Part shown: in pieces, positions 45,872-58,357 of the stretch
Layout of the letters: the number at the start of each line of letters is the position of its first letter
Numbering within the stretch: position 1 is the first letter of the stretch
Assembly: GCA_036320915.1 (NCBI GenBank)
Contig: JAXBDG010000020.1
Coordinates: 971,006 to 1,035,005 of the forward strand
Origin: Linnemannia elongata
Lineage: Eukaryota; Mortierellomycota; Mortierellomycetes; Mortierellales; Mortierellaceae
DNA: 64,000 nt
Direction: 5' to 3'
Notes under the pieces: generated by a model
The model's database searches: none
Seen by the model: the letters and a program-made list of their open reading frames with translations, nothing else
What the model was told of the DNA's origin: nothing
Position numbers and translations under genes: made by a program

Positions 45872-48060
45872 TCAAACTGCAGCGACAGGCTGCTCTGATG
45901 ATCCGTCCGCCTGTGTTCTCGCCTGAGGTCCTTTGATATACAAACTGGGTTGATGTGCCCGTGGGATGGCGCCATTGTCCTCGGCCGGCGGCAAAAACGC
46001 AACCTGAGGGACGATAGCAGAACTGACGAGACTCTACTTTCCGCATAACGAATCCAGGGATGTGCTTGAAAAATTGTCGAATGATCTTTGACTTAAACGA
46101 CTATATATTGCACATAGAGTGAAGTTGCGGAGGAACAAAGGGGATGGGCAATTAATTAAAATACACTATACCAACCGAACAAACGAAAACTAGCATATTG
46201 CATGGATGCTTTGATAGACATACCTGGCCAACCATCGTACGGAAGACCTTGCTGCTTTCAAAGGCAGTGTTGACCCAGCTGATACGCTCGTTCTTATACT
46301 CCCTGAAAACGGCTTCGATATCCTTGGTGGTAGGGTTTAGTGGCATTCCGTTGAGATAGTTTGCCAAGACAATGGCGTCGTGCATGGCGTTGGTAGCCCC
46401 CACGCCTCCAGAAGGACTGAACTATAAATGAACAAGATTAAGACAAACAAATCCAGTGAGTAAATAATTGCGTGCATATTGAGGGTCGACATTACCTCCT
46501 GTCCCTTTTGAAAGGGAATCCAATCCTACCTTGTGGCATGCTAGCAGGAAATGGAGGGGATATAAGAAAAAAAAATTAGCAAGGGAATGCTTGGGCACCT
46601 TGATACCTCCATCGTTTGCTGGTTATGCTGTGCCTGGTAGCTTACCGTCGCCAAGGAGGACAGTGCGACCGTCGTACCACGTCTCAAACACCTTTTCTTC
46701 CAAGCTAGCTTTAGAAATATACTCCTTCGAAGACCAGGCAAACAGGTCTCCTAGAGTAAGATCTTTGCCATCACCGCCCATAACAGGAAAATCCTTAACC
46801 TCATCACACATTGCTTTGGCTGCTTCGGGACCCCAGTCAGAGTTTTTGAACGCCTCGTCTTCCTTGTTGGTCTCATTTTCGAGAAAACGAATGACAAAGT
46901 ATGCTACGGTTGACTCTGAGGTGGTGTACGTTGACCACTAGATACAGAGGCAAAAAAAAAAGGTGTGTCAGCCACCTTGGTGTTGTGTAACTTACAATTG
47001 ACATTTCCCTACCCACATGAACGTTTTTTCAAGACTTACAGAGTACATTTTTTCGGTACCAATAATACGACGGAACAAACACTCCTGGTGCTTGAGATCG
47101 GGGAAATCCTCCGTCGTAATAGGAAGAGTCTGGCCGACAAGACAGATTGGTGCTGAATGGGAGAGGCAACGCATCAGATGGTGGGAGTTTCTTAGCCTCC
47201 TTCAACTTCTCATAAAGACCATTACGCACGGCACTGTAAGCTCCGTCGGCTCCGATAAGGATATCACCTCTTGCTTCGGTTCCGTCACTGAAACGAAGGA
47301 CGACGCCTTTTGTCGTTTTGGTCCATACCGACGATCTTTTTGCCGGTATGAATGTGTTCCTTGGGCATGTGGCGCTGGAGTAGGCCGTAAAATTGTGGGC
47401 GAGTGACCATGTAACCCTTTGCGCCAAATCTATGATTACATATGAGGAGGAAGAACTTTGTTAGTCTTGTTCGCAAATCACGAAACGATATTCTCTCCGC
47501 AAATGAAGCGTCGCGCATCCGTTACTCTGGGGTGGTTGCGTACTCTGTCTCGTGTTGTGCAAACTCCATGGTGAAATCAACCTTGCGTTCTTCGGTACAC
47601 ATCAGGATATTGGCAGCATATTTGCCGATGGCAACAAAATCGTCGTAGATCCCGCACTGTTTGAAAAAAGGAGCCGTCGTGCTGTTTAGAAACATCGATG
47701 AGCCTTTGGATGTCATATGCAAAAAGAAAAATGTATGGGTCAGAAGGGTACTCTATGTCTGAGTGAGACAAAAAATATAAATCGATCGAATGGCGATCAT
47801 CACATCATATTCAGGCACGGGCGACAGTGATGGAGATGGAGAAGGGAGAAAGGGGAAGAGAGAGGAAGAGACAGAGTGGGGTATGTCCAAGTTGAGACCG
47901 TACCGAGGGGCTTGACGTCGGTGGCACGCTCATAGATTTCAAAGGGGATACCGGCCTTGTGAAGGAGCAGGCCCATGGTAAGACCTCCCAGTCCTCCTCC
48001 GGCGATAAGGACCTTAGGTCGCCCTTCGCTATGGCTCTGTTGTGTTGAAGTTGTTGACAT
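45872..48060 (-). pseudogene. FAD-dependent monooxygenase, copy A (frameshifted)
   Basis: Exons by comparison with the paralogs: 48060..47904, 47703..47544, 47429..47040, 46937..46646, micro-exon 46540..46530, 46421..46224 and 46100 to about 45872. Rossmann motif VLIAGGGLGGLTMGLL, DG motif GDILIGADGAYSAVR and GD motif split as GD-ACHK-FSPSGG are present, as in PHBH-fold group A flavin hydroxylases. Exon 3 is 390 bases instead of 388 because of two single-base gains (near VGMDQND and after LPFST). Exon 7 has another at YRPSG. All three break the frame. Most likely a pseudogene unless these are sequence errors. The substrate is unknown for the whole family. Confidence 0.75.
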
Positions 48061-48821
48061 GGAGGTGATGGTTGTTGTGCAGTTGTCGAGATCTCGAGTT
48101 GGTGGCGATTAGATGAGGATGAGAAGTAGGGGAGAGATTGAATGTAAAAAGAAAAAACGAGGAAGGAAGAGGTGATGAGGATGGAGAAGGCGAAGAAGAA
48201 AAGGTGAGAATTAGAAGAAAGAGATGTCGAAAACAAAAAGAAGGGAAAGACGAGGCAAAGGAGAGGAGAGGAAGAGACAATGTTCTGTCTTTAGAAACAT
48301 GGATGGATCCCGTTTGTTATTTTTCCTTTGTACGACATTGACATCCTCACGTCTTCGGGCAAGTGGAAAATAAACAAAACTAAAAGAGAGCCATGGTCGG
48401 ATGGAAAGGATGGAAAGGAGAGGAGCACAAACAGGTAATCCCAGGTTGGCAGAACATCAAGCTGCATCAGAATGGCCGCATGCTTGTTATCCTGCCCCAG
48501 CAAGGATGCCCATGCACCAATGCATGCTGTTTGCAGCCAGCTGGTGTCATGTATGAACTGACAGTAGCTAGGGGTGTGGGCGTTTGGTTTGTTTGCATTC
48601 CCTTGAATCCAATTGCTCACATTTTTCATCACCTGTCTTCGAAAATTACCCACACTCATGCTTTTAGTTCTCAGACACAAACGAAAAGAGAGAGAGAGAG
48701 AGGAGTGCAAGGGTGTGGAGAGAGACGTATATAAAGGAGCCGTGGAAAGGTTTTCTCAAGAAGTACTACTTTTGACCTACGTCGAACTATTTGGAAGGGA
48801 AAGGGAGGGGGTATCAACTAT
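48061..48821. other. spacer upstream of FMO copy A
   Basis: Purine-rich then mixed sequence holding the promoter of copy A and the 3' flank of copy B. A plus-strand open frame at 48393-48734 shows no family features. Confidence 0.4.
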
Positions 48822-50957
48822 TTACACAATGCGGGTCATCACAGTCTCAAGCCCGACGGGTGCCTTGACAGACAAACTGGGTTGATGAGCAGGGCGGACA
48901 CGACCATTATCCTCGGCAAGAGGCAAGAACGCAACCTGAGGGCGGTAACTGAATGCGCGTGCCTGATGCGATTGAAGAGCCATGGAGGGATGTGCTTTGA
49001 GACATATCTGGTTGACTTTGAGGCGAACGACTGAGATTCCAGAACGAGAGGAGAAATAAAGTTAAAGAAAGAAGCGCTCATACATGTTGTTCACAATGTA
49101 GTCCCCAATTAGCCCGCCAGAGTGCTCTGCTTATTCTTACCTGCCCGACCATGGTTCGGTGAGTCTGACTGATTTTGTGTGCATCCTTGACCCATGGCAT
49201 ACGCTCTACCTGATATGCCTTGAAGGCTGCCTCGATCTCCTCGGCGATGGGGTGGAAGGGAAGACCGTTGATCAGGTTTGCGAGCACCATGGCATCTTGA
49301 ACGGCGTTCGCAGGACCAACTCCTCCAGCAGGATTCAGCTACAGGAACGAAAATTCAAAGAGTTATAAAAGAGGCGAGTTAGGAAAGATGTTCTTGAGTT
49401 AGGACATGTCTGTATTCTCTTCTAGGAGACTAAGCGTGAAATCTACCTTGTGGCACGCTAAACAAAACGAAAAACAAAAAAAAAACGTTCGGTTAAAGAA
49501 TAAAAACAACAAACATAAACAAGAATGCAAGAATGCAAGACATGTAACAATCACAGTCTCGATTGTCTTTCCTCTCTCCCCTGCCCTCCCCTCTGTTCAC
49601 ACATACCATCTCCAATGAGAACTGTGCGGCAATGGTACCAAGTCTTGAGTACCTTCTCCTCCAGCATAAATTTGGAGATGTGCTCCTTGTTTGACCAAGC
49701 AAAAAAGTCCGCCATTGTATACTTGTGGTCTCCTCCGCTGATGACTGGGAAGTCCTTGACCTCCTCACACATCGCCAGTACTGCCTCGGGTCCAAATTCC
49801 GAGTTACGGAAAGCATCGTTTTCCTTGCTTGATTCACCTGTTAGAAATTGAATAACCATATATGCCATGGTTCCCTGGGCGGTGTTGTATGTCGACCACT
49901 AAAAGAAAAGGGCATCAGTGGGTGTCAGTTGTATTGGTGATTTTGCGGGATACATTTATGAGAGCATTATTTTTTCTTCACCCACACTTTCCGTCTCACC
50001 TCCTTCATACATACAGAATACATCTTGTCCGTGCCGATGGTACGGCGCATTCGACACTGCTCCTGTGCGATATCAGGGAACTCTTCGGGTGTGAGGGGAC
50101 GAGTTTGGCCCACAAGGCAGACTGTGCTGAAAGGGAGAGGGAGTAGGTCGGATGGAGGGAGAGTACCAGCCTTCTTCAACTTGGCATAGAGCCCCTGGCG
50201 CACGGCACTGTAAGCACCATCAGCTCCGACAAGAATGTCTCCCTCAGCCTCTGTCCTGTCGCTGAAGCGGATAAGGACGCCATTCCCTCCCTGGTCCATG
50301 GTGAGCACCTTTTTGCCAAGGTGGATGCGTTCTTTGGGAATCTGACGCATGAGCAGGCCGTACAACGCTGGGCGAGTGATCATGTAGCCCCTTGCTCCAA
50401 ACCTACAGGCAAGAAAAATAGAAACAGCGTGTTTAATTGCCAGGAATTAACAGTGAGGGATATCAAAGCATGGGATGATCAAAGCACTCCTTGCTTACTC
50501 TTGCTCGTGCCCTTCAAAATCTATAGAGAACTCAACCTCCCGTTGCTCGTTACACATCTTGATCGCAGAAACATATTTTCCCAGTGCAGCAAACTCTTCG
50601 TAGATCCCACACTGCTTAAAGAGGTTGGCAGTTGTGCAATTGAAGTACATCGCCGCACCTACCAAAATAAAAAGGTTAGATATGGGTTTTGAAGCCCTCT
50701 AGTAAGACTTTTAAGGTCACCAATCAGTCAACAGTGATCAAGAGCCAATTGAATAGAAGGATCCAGGAACAAAAGGTCTTACCGAGGGGTTTAACCTCAG
50801 GAGCTTTGTCGTAGATATCAAAGGGGATACCAGCCTTGTGGAGGAGCATGCCCAGGGTAAGCCCTCCCAGACCAGCTCCTACAATAAGGACCTTGGGTCG
50901 TTTGGCGTACATGATAGAACGGTCGTGCTTAAAGGTGACAGCTGGGTTGATCTCCAT
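48822..50957 (-). pseudogene. FAD-dependent monooxygenase, copy B (C-terminal frameshift)
   Basis: Exons 50957..50783, 50658..50499, 50402..50015, 49898..49607, micro-exon 49457..49447, 49338..49141 and 49030..48822 or 48839. Motifs VLIVGAGLGGLTLGMLL, GDILVGADGAYSAVR and GD-ACHK-LNPAGG are intact, and exons 1-6 read cleanly in phase. In exon 7 one base is missing relative to the paralogs just before the FSYRPQVAFLPLAEDNG block, so the true frame ends at a different stop (48839) and loses the conserved tail. The catalytic body could still be made (471 residues with an altered end). Group A flavin monooxygenase, substrate unknown. Confidence 0.75.
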
Positions 50958-51909
50958 GGTGTGCTGATGTAGAAAAGTCGAAATGGCAGGTTGAAGAGAA
51001 AGGAAATTGGTTTTCGAATGGAGGGATGGAGACGATCAAGAAGGAAGAGAAAGGTGGTGATGACAAAGAAGTGATGCACAAAAAAAGAGAATGATGCACA
51101 AAAAGAGAGATGCCGAGTACAGACAAGAGGTGGGGGATGGAGAAATAAGTCGAAAAAGCTCACTCTACCTCTCTCCCTCTGTCTTACTTTCAGACATCGT
51201 GGTGTTGTTGCCTTTTGTATTTCGCATTTGTACGACAACGACCTGTTCTGCGAATGAAAGGATTAATGAACAAAATGAGCCAAAGGGCGACAAAGATGGA
51301 GGGAGGATGGGAGTACGAGATAAGTAATACAGACGTGAGTAAATTACCAGTCAGTACGGGCAAAAGGTTGCGCGAAGGGAGGGTCGAGAACCTAGTTCAA
51401 AGGGGAAGGACTGTCGCATCACATCCTCCTTTCGTCAACGGACGAGAGGAGGCAGAAAACGTCCTTTGCTCGGACCAGCTCCTCCAAGAAATACAATTGC
51501 GTTGAACGTTCATACAGACAGATTTATGCCATTTCCACAAAAGACGAAAAGGGTTGTGTTAAGAACTTACATGGACCAGGTCTGGCGTAAGTTGTCTTAC
51601 TCTCTGTCTGTCATTTGCCTATCCTTTTTATGATCTCAATTGCTCTCATATCTTGTCATTTTTCACTGGCGTTCCTCCACACGTGTTCACGGCTCAATGC
51701 ACTGGTCAGCTGCGACCATGCACACCTTGTGGGTTAACCATTGACATGTATGGACATGCACCTTTGGAGAAAAAATGAATAAAAAAGTGCAGAGAGCGCC
51801 ATCTAACCAGCTGCAATACGAAGGATATTTTACCTCTGGATATAACAACACTAAACAAAATATCTCTAGTGAACTTATTTTTAGGAGCATCTAGCATAGT
51901 TCAGACATT
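50958..51909. other. spacer between FMO copies B and C
   Basis: The promoter side of copy B is purine-rich. I see no gene or repeat with confidence. Confidence 0.4.
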
Positions 51910-53982
51910 CTAAACAGCTTGGGTTATTATTGACCTCTCGGTCTCATCAGGGGTCTTGATAGCCACGCTAGACTGAGGAGCTGCCTTGACATACCCCCTA
52001 TCTTCAACCAGTGGCAAGAATGCTACCTGAGGGCGGTGTGTAAACTGTCGTCGTTCAATCTTCAGCATCACCCATTGAGGAGTATGCTTGACAAGGAATC
52101 GTGTGATCTTGGACGATGTGGACTAGATATCCCAGCAAATTCGAAGGAAGAAGAGCAAGAGAACAGGCAACATAATTAATTGCCATTCAAAATGATTGTG
52201 CAAACTCTTGCTGGGATCCATGACTGGGGAAAGACTTTACCTGGCCGACCATAGTCCTGAAAACCTTGCTGTTCACGAACGCTTTGGTGACCCAACCAAT
52301 GCGCTCGCTTTTGTAGGCCATGAAAGCGTCCTCGATATCGCTGACGGTGGAGTGGAAGGGGAGACCGTTGATACGGTTGGCCAATTCGATGACATCGTGA
52401 ATAGCGGTAGCAGCTCCGACACCTCCAGCAGGATTAAGCTGAAGAATGCACAGCAACAATGAAAAAAAAATGAAGGAAAATGTTATGTGTATGAACGGTT
52501 GATACACAATGCGTCACTCCGAGGCATGTGAAAGACGAGCAAACTATACCTTGTGGCATGCTAGGAGAAATGTACAAGAGGTGAAGCGAATAAAGCAATT
52601 GTGGATTAGAAAGTAGGACAACGGCACCTATCCTTGCACATGTTTCTCCTTAATGGATGACCAGAAAGTGTATACCCTACCATCTCCTACAAGAACTGTT
52701 CGGCCACTGTACCAGGTCTCAAAGACTTTCTCCTCGAGCATGACCTTCGAGAAATGACCGCTGGGTGTCAAGTCCATCAAATCCTTAAGAGTCAGTTTCT
52801 TGTCGCCCCCGCCAATGATAGGAAAATCCTTGACCTCCTCGCACATTGCCATCGCTGCCTCCTGTCCCCAGTCCGAGTTGCTGAAGGAATTGTCCTCCTT
52901 GCTCGATTCCTCATCCAGGAAGAGAATAGATCCCCAACAAACGGTATTTTGCGCGGTGGTAAGTGTTGACCACTAATAAAGTCGCGGAGGACAGGGAAGT
53001 TTTACATCAGAAAAAGTAGATTGCAATTAATATCATGCATAGTTACTACATCCATTCCTCTTACCGTGTACATCTTGTCTGTGGCGATGAAGTTGCGGAA
53101 CTGACTCTCCTCCTGTGCAACGTCGGGAAACTCCTCTGGTGTGAGAGGACGGGTCTGTGCAAGAACGCATACAGTGGTGAAAGGAAGGGGGAGGTTGTCT
53201 GAGGGAGGAAGTTTGCCCTCATCTTTTAATTTGGCGTACAAACCCTTCCGAACCGCGCTGTAGGCGCCGTCAGCTCCGACAAGAATATCTCCCTTGACCT
53301 CTGAACCGTCCGTGAAGCGAATCAAGACACCGTTATCGTTACTTTCTGTTGTTGCGACCTTGGCACCGTAATGGATGCGCTCCTTGGGGATCTGGCGTGT
53401 GAGCAGGCTATGCACCTGTGGACGAGCAATAATATATCCGTTCGCACCGTACCTGCAAATAACATAAACGCCCAAAGGTCAAAGATGATTCGCTTTCTTT
53501 TCCACACCTCTTTCGAAAAAAGGTTTTACTTACAGAGCTTCATGTCCCCCAAAGTCCATGGAAAAGTCGACTACCCTGTCTTCGTTGCATAGTTTGATCG
53601 AGGACACGTATTTGCCGAGAGAGACAAACTCGTCGTAGATCCCGCATTGTTTGAAGAGGTTGGCTGTCGTACAGTTGAAGTACATCGCCGATCCTATATA
53701 ACATAGATCCAAAGGATATAGTTCGTCTGTTATAAATCGAGGGAAAAATGAAACGAGCAAAGAGCAAAGGATGTTCACATTCAGAAATGATCAGAGGGAA
53801 AGGGGTGAGAACTTACCAAGGGGCTTGACAACAGCAGCTCTCTCATAGATCTCAAAGGGGATGCCAGCCTTGTGAAGGAGCATGCCCAAGGTGAGTCCAG
53901 CCAACCCCGCTCCGACGATAAGGACCTTGGGACGCCCGCCCTGACCTGGGTACTGATTGAGTTGCTTTAAGGTTTCTGCCAT
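51910..53982 (-). CDS. FAD-dependent monooxygenase, copy C (intact)
   Basis: Seven exons, all in phase: 53982..53817, 53693..53534, 53452..53065, 52972..52681, micro-exon 52560..52550, 52438..52241 and 52122..51910; 475 residues. The FAD-binding Rossmann motif (VLIVGAGLAGLTLGMLL) is near residue 20, the DG motif (GDILVGADGAYSAVR) in exon 3, and the GD-ACHK-LNPAGGVGA motif is assembled across exons 4-6. This is the PHBH/salicylate-hydroxylase-like class, which uses NAD(P)H and oxygen to hydroxylate aromatic or polyketide-type substrates. No N-terminal signal or clear membrane anchor is seen; the conserved tail (RRQFTHRPQVAFLPL) is family-specific. It is the only one of the five local copies without a lesion. 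Confidence 0.88.
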
Positions 53983-54578
53983 GGTTTTCCTGATGTGTGG
54001 TGTGAATGTGTCGCGATCCCGAAATTTAATGGGTGGATGAGTGCAAGAGACAGTAGTGATGTAAAGGAGAAAGGAATGAAGAAGGAAAAAAAGGGTAGAT
54101 GAACGAAGAGAGATGCAGAGGTAATAAAAATGGAGATGAGGGCGATGGGCAGGAAACAGGTTAAAAACGATGTTCACTCTGTCTTTTTTACCACAGAATG
54201 CTCTTGCCAGAGAAGAAGCATATTTGCGCCTTTTGAACGACAGAAAACTTTAATTCGCCTGGAAAATGGAAGGCGCTGCCGTCGTTTTGTATCGTGGTTA
54301 GACAAGGGCCGTAATAATTGTTCGTTGCCTTTCTTTACTGTGTACTACACAGTGCATGCTTGTCCGGCAAACACAACTGCTCTCAATTACTTTTCTTTCA
54401 TAAAAGAACACACATCGCAAAGTAGTGGAAGTCATTGGTGAGGTAGGCCGCAAAATGTGTGTGTATTTAGTATGTGGATGTATTATTACACCTTGATGTA
54501 TACTATCTTATCCAGCGCATTAAGGTAAAAAATAGAAGCTTGCTCTCTCTCCGGCTGTCTCTCTTTCTCTCGCTCCCT
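53983..54578. other. spacer between FMO copies C and D
   Basis: Promoter side of copy C. The part from about 54495 belongs to the segment duplicated at 61912 onward. No gene seen. Confidence 0.4.
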
Positions 54579-56654
54579 TTATACAACTTGAGTTGTTTTC
54601 GATGGTTCAGTCTCCTCAGGAGCCTTGATAGACAAACTAGGCTGAGGAGCAGTCTTAATAGTACCCTTGTCCTCAGCTGCTGGCAAAAAGGCAGCCTGGG
54701 GACGATTGGTGAACTGGCGACGCTCAAACTTCCGCACGACCCATGCAGGCATATTCTTCACAATATACCGGGTGGCCTTGGACGAGACAGACTATTATGT
54801 ACAATAGGGAGGGACCGGGACAACATCAATAACAGAATCAATCGCTGGTCGTTGGGCCTAAATATTGCAAAATGTGATAAAAAGCGAGAAAGCCATCTCT
54901 TACCTGACCCGCCATGGTCCTAAAGGCCTTGCTATTTTCGAATGCCTTCTCAACCCAATCGATGCGCTCCTCTTGGTAGGCCTTGAATGCATCTTCAATC
55001 TCCTCCGCGATAGGATGGAAGGGGAGTCCGTTGATGCGGTTCGCCAATGCTATGGCATCATGCATGGCGTTGGCAGCACCCACACCTCCAGCAGGATTGA
55101 ACTAAGACACAGTGCAAAAAGAGAGTATGATAAGTACGCACAATAGTTTACAGTACTGTAGCAATATGCTTACTCATTTCACAACATCATTCGTTGGCTC
55201 TACCTTATGGCATGCTAAAATGCAAAATCCATAGAAAAAGTGTATAATCGGAGAACCGGGCGGAAAAGGTTAGGCACGATGAAGAAACATCCATATTTTG
55301 GTGAATACTTGCAAGTATGTGCAATTCAAACAGAAAAATGAACATACCATCACCGATGAGAACTGTACGACAGTCGTACCAGGTCTTGAAGACTTTCTCC
55401 TCCAGCATGACCTTGGAGATCAACTCCTTAGGAGAGCGGTCGATCAAGTCTTGAAGAGTGAGGATCTTGTCGCCTCCACTGATAATAGGAAAATCCTTAA
55501 CTTGCTCGCACATCGCCGCAGCAGCCTCAGGTCCCCACTCTGAGTTACGAAAAGCGTCATTGTCTTTACTGGTTTCCTCATCAAGGAAGAGAATAGCACC
55601 CCAACACACAGTATTCTGGACTGTTGTTGCTGTGGACCACTAGCATGAACAATAAAACATAGATGTAGGGGTTAGGGTGGAGAGGCGAAAAAAGTAGGAG
55701 CCGGTTGGACCTATCCAAAAAAAATCAGTACCTACCGTGTACATCTTGTCAGTTGCGATAAAGTTGCGGAACTGAGAATTCTTGATTGCCAGATCAGGGA
55801 ACTCTTCGGGAGAAAGAGGTCGAGTTTGGCCAACAAGGCGGACTGTGCTGAAGGGAAGTGGGAGTGCATCAGATGCTGGGAGCTTGTTCGTCTTCTTCAG
55901 CTTTTCGTACAGTCCTTGGCGAACAGCACTGTAGGCTCCATCAGCTCCGACGAGGATGTCGCCTTCAGCTTCGCTTTTATCGCTGAAGCGAATAAGGACG
56001 CCGTTGCCGCCTTGGTCCATGGAGAGAACCTTCTTTCCCAAGTGAACGCGCTCTTTTGGAATCTGGCGGAGAAGCAAATCATAAATCTGAGGTCGAGAAA
56101 CAATGTATCCGTTGGCACCATACCTATTAGGGTAGACGAGAGATGTATGTTAGTTTCTAATTGGCAAGGCGTTCTTTGTTCAAGAAGAGCGAATCAAAAA
56201 GGCACCGTTATCTTACAGTTTCGTCGTGCCCCTCGAAATCCACTGAGAATTCGAGCTCTCTATTCTCGTTACACATCTTGATCGCAGAGACGTATTTGCC
56301 CAGGGCGAGAAACTCTTCATAAATCCCGCACTGCTTAAAGAGGTTGGCGGTGGTGCAGTTGAAGTACATCGCCGACCCTATAGCACAAAAAGAGTGTGGG
56401 TTAGATGATGGACGTTCTTCTGAGACAAATAGAGTTATCAGTGATCAATCAATAGAGTAATCCATGAACAGGGTGTTACCAAGGGGCTTGATTTCAGCGG
56501 CACGCTCATAGATCTCGAAGGGGATATCGGCCTTGTGAAGAAGCATGCCAAGGGTCAGACCTGCCAGACCTGCGCCAACGATGAGGACCTTGGGCCGTTT
56601 GGCATACATAATAGAACGGTCATGCTTAAAGGTGACGGCGGGGTTGATCTCCAT
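54579..56654 (-). CDS. FAD-dependent monooxygenase, copy D (exon 2 frameshift)
   Basis: Exons 56654..56480, 56377..56217, 56123..55736, 55639..55348, micro-exon 55214..55204, 55101..54904 and 54791..54579. Motifs VLIVGAGLAGLTLGMLL, GDILVGADGAYSAVR and GD-ACHK-FNPAGGVGA are intact. Exon 2 is 161 bases where A, B and C have 160: the end reads GACGAAACT before GTAAGA, leaving phase 0 while exon 3 needs phase 2. One base less gives a 478-residue protein. Copy E has the same extra base. It could be a lesion that predates the duplication, or an exon border I misjudge. Confidence 0.72.
55204..55214 (-). other. 11-nt micro-exon of FMO copy D
   Basis: CATGCCATAAG between TTTTAG and GTAGAG. With the G left by exon 4 it encodes Ala-Cys-His-Lys, completing the FAD-binding GD motif. 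Equivalent micro-exons lie at 46530-46540 (A), 49447-49457 (B), 52550-52560 (C) and 62621-62631 (E). Confidence 0.8.
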
Positions 56655-58357
56655 GGTGATGACGTTTTACTTTCCTGATCTGAAGCGGCGAGATGAGAGA
56701 ATGAAGGATGCCGGGAGGGAGAGTCGATGTCGTGTGGTGGGGATGATGAGCGATGGGAATGGAGAAAAAAGTAGATCAAGGAAAAAAAATGATCAACGGG
56801 GAAGAGAGATGCGGAAGGGCAAAGAAGTGGGCGTCGAGGAAAGAGGTACATAGGGAGGGAGAGCAAGTAGTCTCTCATGTCGCACAACGGATAGAGATGC
56901 AAAATAAAACAAACAGAGCAAAGGAGCATGGGCAAATAGACTTTTCCTACTGTGGGACAACATAGAGTAGGGGGTGGGGCATCGACTGTGCGACGAGCTG
57001 GCTTGGTTAACCATATGAATGGTAAACGACATATTACACGAGTGCATGCGACACCAATGCTCCGGCCAGCACTCAGAGATGGATGCCTGTCTACACACCT
57101 TCCTTTGAGCAATGACTATGATACAATACAACGAATATATTAGCAACGTATAAGGTGTTTATGTGTGTGTGTGTGTTGGAAATTGAAGCCGCTGGCTGAA
57201 TCTGGGTGGTTGGGTGAATGGCAACTCTATACATTCAACTGTGATATAGATGTCGTGTGGCGTGTCTGTCATTTGGTGGCCGCATTGCTCTCAATCCTTT
57301 TGCTTCTCTGAGCGCTCCGGTAAGACAGGCAAGAGGTCTGAAAATTTAGCAATCAGATAATTAGTTGAAAAATTCTTTGGTGTCTGGAGGTGCGCGCTGT
57401 GTGTCCGGCCACCTTCGCTTTTGTGGTAATCTTGGGGGGTGCTCCTCGAGTGCCCGTGTCTGTATTGCATAATGCCCTTCGGGTGCCCGTGCCGTCTCTT
57501 GGCGTCAACACTGCAGTCCCGTTAGCTGAGGGGAAGTTATCTGAGGGAAGGGGGAGAAGATAGGGGAGCGTCTGCTGCTGTTTTCATTTCGTTGGTCTCT
57601 CTTACCGTCTTGATTTTTTCGACGACGGGCCCGTGTGCTCTTGGCTGTTCTTGTGCACATACCAACGCCCGCTGTCTGTCTCCAGTTTTGACAGCCTCTC
57701 TTGTGCCTTAACATTTTCGGGGGCGTCCTTAAGCATGAAAGGAGGCTAACGAGAGGATAAAGAGGCGGCCTGTGCGAAAAAAACACGTCAATATTCATGT
57801 ATCTTTAGCATGCAAACGAACTTTTCAGCTGGCAGGTTAAATTCGTTCGAACCGTACTAGAATGGTACCCGCGCGGAGGAAGTTGAAAAATAAAGGAGAG
57901 GAGAACGGAAGGTCTTCATTCGCCCAACACAGTACTTGGCGTCCAATGCAGTACAGTTATAGTACAATGCAGTGGTAGAGAACAAAATACAGTTGACCAA
58001 AGAAAAGCAAGCAAGCTTTCTTGAAGCGCAAAGACGGAGAATACTCTCGAGCCAACCAACGGTTGATTAATTGATCAGTAGTTGTTGACAGCGCTGTCGA
58101 TTTCCTTTACAGTAGCAACGGAGGTGACTTTTTGGTCATTGGCGATTGTTTCCCCGAACCCTGGAGCACTTGGAATGGGAAGGAGAAAAGGTACTAGTCT
58201 AGGTCAATAGAGTAAAGATGCCAGAGCTGTAAGCTCGTCTTTTGTCGCTGTAAGAGATTCGAAATTGCCACGTTAAGCACAACTCTCCAGTGGTCGAAGT
58301 CAGGTATGGGTCAGTAAGATTTTATTTTCACGTCCTCTGTAAGAATTCAAGAGTTGA
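56655..58357. other. intergenic, includes repeat flanking the CRN gene
   Basis: Promoter side of copy D, then GT-rich and mixed sequence with no gene. At about 57935-58082 is a segment that recurs at 61585-61725 (shared CGAGCCAACCA, CGGTTGAT and AATTGATCAGT). Confidence 0.45.
57935..58082 (+). repeat. direct repeat flanking CRN locus, left copy
   Basis: Diverged partner at 61585-61725, same orientation; both end in CGAGCCAACCA[A/C]CGGTTGAT[T/C]AATTGATCAGT. The pair brackets the CRN gene and its upstream region. Confidence 0.6.

Noticed and set aside
48393..48734. Plus-strand gene of 113 residues between FMO copies
   Set aside because: No recognisable domain, ends in a GA microsatellite, and overlaps the probable upstream region of copy A.
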